Shown here one piece after another: positions 63,431 to 64,000 of a stretch of 64,000 nucleotides of DNA. Origin of the DNA: Streptomyces sp. CB03234 (GTDB lineage Bacteria; Actinomycetota; Actinomycetes; Streptomycetales; Streptomycetaceae); NCBI RefSeq assembly GCF_001905885.1, contig NZ_LIYH01000004.1, positions 862,115 to 926,114 on the forward strand, read 5' to 3'. A model generated the notes under the pieces. That model did not search any database. It saw nothing but the letters and a program-made list of their open reading frames with translations, and was not told the DNA's origin. Every line of letters begins with the position of its first letter. Within the stretch, counting starts at the first letter, position 1. Both the position numbers and the translations under genes were made by a program.

Positions 63431-64000
63431 ATGTCCGAGCTGTTTGACGCGGTCGACGCGCTCATTGCGTCCCGTTCCCCGTTGCCGGCCCCGGCGGAGC
63501 GCAGGCGGCTGCGCCAGGCGCACGGCCTGACGCTGGACGAGGTGGCCGCCGCGCTGAAGGTGCGGCGGGCAACGGTCAGCGGCTGGGAGGCCGGCAAGAC
63601 CGAGCCGCGGCCGCCGGAGCGCGACGCATACGCCCGTATGCTCAAGCAGCTCGCCCGGCTCTACCCCGCCGACGCCCAGGTGCCCCCCGGGGACACGGCG
63701 GCCTCCGAGATGCCTGCCGTTCCGGCCGCTGCTGCGCCCCCGGCAGCCGAATCGGCCCAAGCCCGTACCGGCCCCGCAGGCCCGACTGCAAAGTCCGCGA
63801 ACCGCGCACTCCACCCCGCCGCCCCCGCCGCCTCTGCGGCTGTGCCGCGCCCGGCGGCCACGACCAAGCCGGCGTCGCGGCGCCCGCCGTCCGTGAGGAA
63901 GGCGGCCACCGTCGGCACTCCGGCGGGTGGCGCCGATGCGAGGTTCGAGAACGGTCCGCTGGCGGTCATCGATGTCGAAGACGGTCAGGTGCTGGCGTTC
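63431..64000 (+). CDS. HTH protein resembling telomere-associated Tap, 3' truncated
   Basis: The gene begins at an ATG after AAGGAGGT, an ideal ribosome-binding site, and runs off the window; 190 residues are visible. The N-terminal part MSELFDAVDALIASRSPLPA and an XRE helix-turn-helix (AHGLTLDEVAAALKVRRATV-SGWEAGKTEPRPPERDAY) are followed by an Ala/Pro-rich linker and then GPLAVIDVEDGQVLAF. From memory this start and the PLAV-D motif resemble Streptomyces telomere-associated proteins (Tap), which bring the terminal protein to linear replicon ends. If right, a terminal protein gene should lie just downstream. It could also be an ordinary XRE regulator. Confidence 0.7.
   Translation, partial: MSELFDAVDALIASRSPLPAPAERRRLRQAHGLTLDEVAAALKVRRATVSGWEAGKTEPRPPERDAYARMLKQLARLYPADAQVPPGDTAASEMPAVPAAAAPPAAESAQARTGPAGPTAKSANRALHPAAPAASAAVPRPAATTKPASRRPPSVRKAATVGTPAGGADARFENGPLAVIDVEDGQVLAF

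Overview
The window reads as Streptomyces or a close relative. GC is very high, third codon positions are GC-rich, GTG starts and ATGA/GTGA gene overlaps are common, and it carries a whiE-like aromatic polyketide cluster, SigB-type partner-switching regulators and, at the right edge, a gene whose start resembles telomere-associated Tap proteins. I see no rRNA, tRNA or CRISPR array.

Layout. 1-7281: 3' part of a modular PKS-NRPS gene (AT-ACP-luciferase-like monooxygenase-C-A-PCP-C), closed by a strong hairpin. 7.4-13 kb: unrelated single genes (a RibD/DHFR-like reductase, a DUF4241-like protein, a DinB/DUF664 protein, a secreted I36-like protein). 13.1-15.5 kb: a WD40 lipoprotein overlapping a membrane-anchored protein. 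15.6-29.2 kb: stress-type genes, including two STAS antagonists, two anti-sigma-type ATPases, a SigB/SigF-family sigma factor, hemerythrin, cardiolipin-synthase-like PLD protein, BrkB-like membrane protein, MarR regulator and a PAP2-diacylglycerol-kinase fusion.

29.3-48 kb is the regulatory core: a multi-sensor PP2C phosphatase, a soluble eight-HAMP hybrid histidine kinase, a frameshifted phosphatase, a stressosome set (RsbR, RsbS, a frameshifted RsbT and an ATPase-phosphatase fusion), MarR regulators and two sister PP2C-like proteins that both lack one metal-binding Asp. Together these could form a signalling network that ends in release of a SigB-type sigma factor.

48.4-54.1 kb: a type II PKS operon of spore-pigment type (ABM oxygenase, TcmI cyclase, cupin, KS-alpha, KS-beta, ACP, aromatase/cyclase, O-methyltransferase). 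54.4-57.4 kb: XRE-cupin regulator divergent from a DMT exporter, then PaiB-like and B3/B4 genes. 57.4-64 kb: increasingly degenerate, with a P450 remnant, an SGNH hydrolase, a flavodoxin, a secreted gene broken by TGA, transposon debris and the truncated Tap-like gene.

An important caveat is that at least five genes are interrupted by single-base frameshifts, one of them in a G8 run. This is either real decay near a replicon end or indel error in the sequence.
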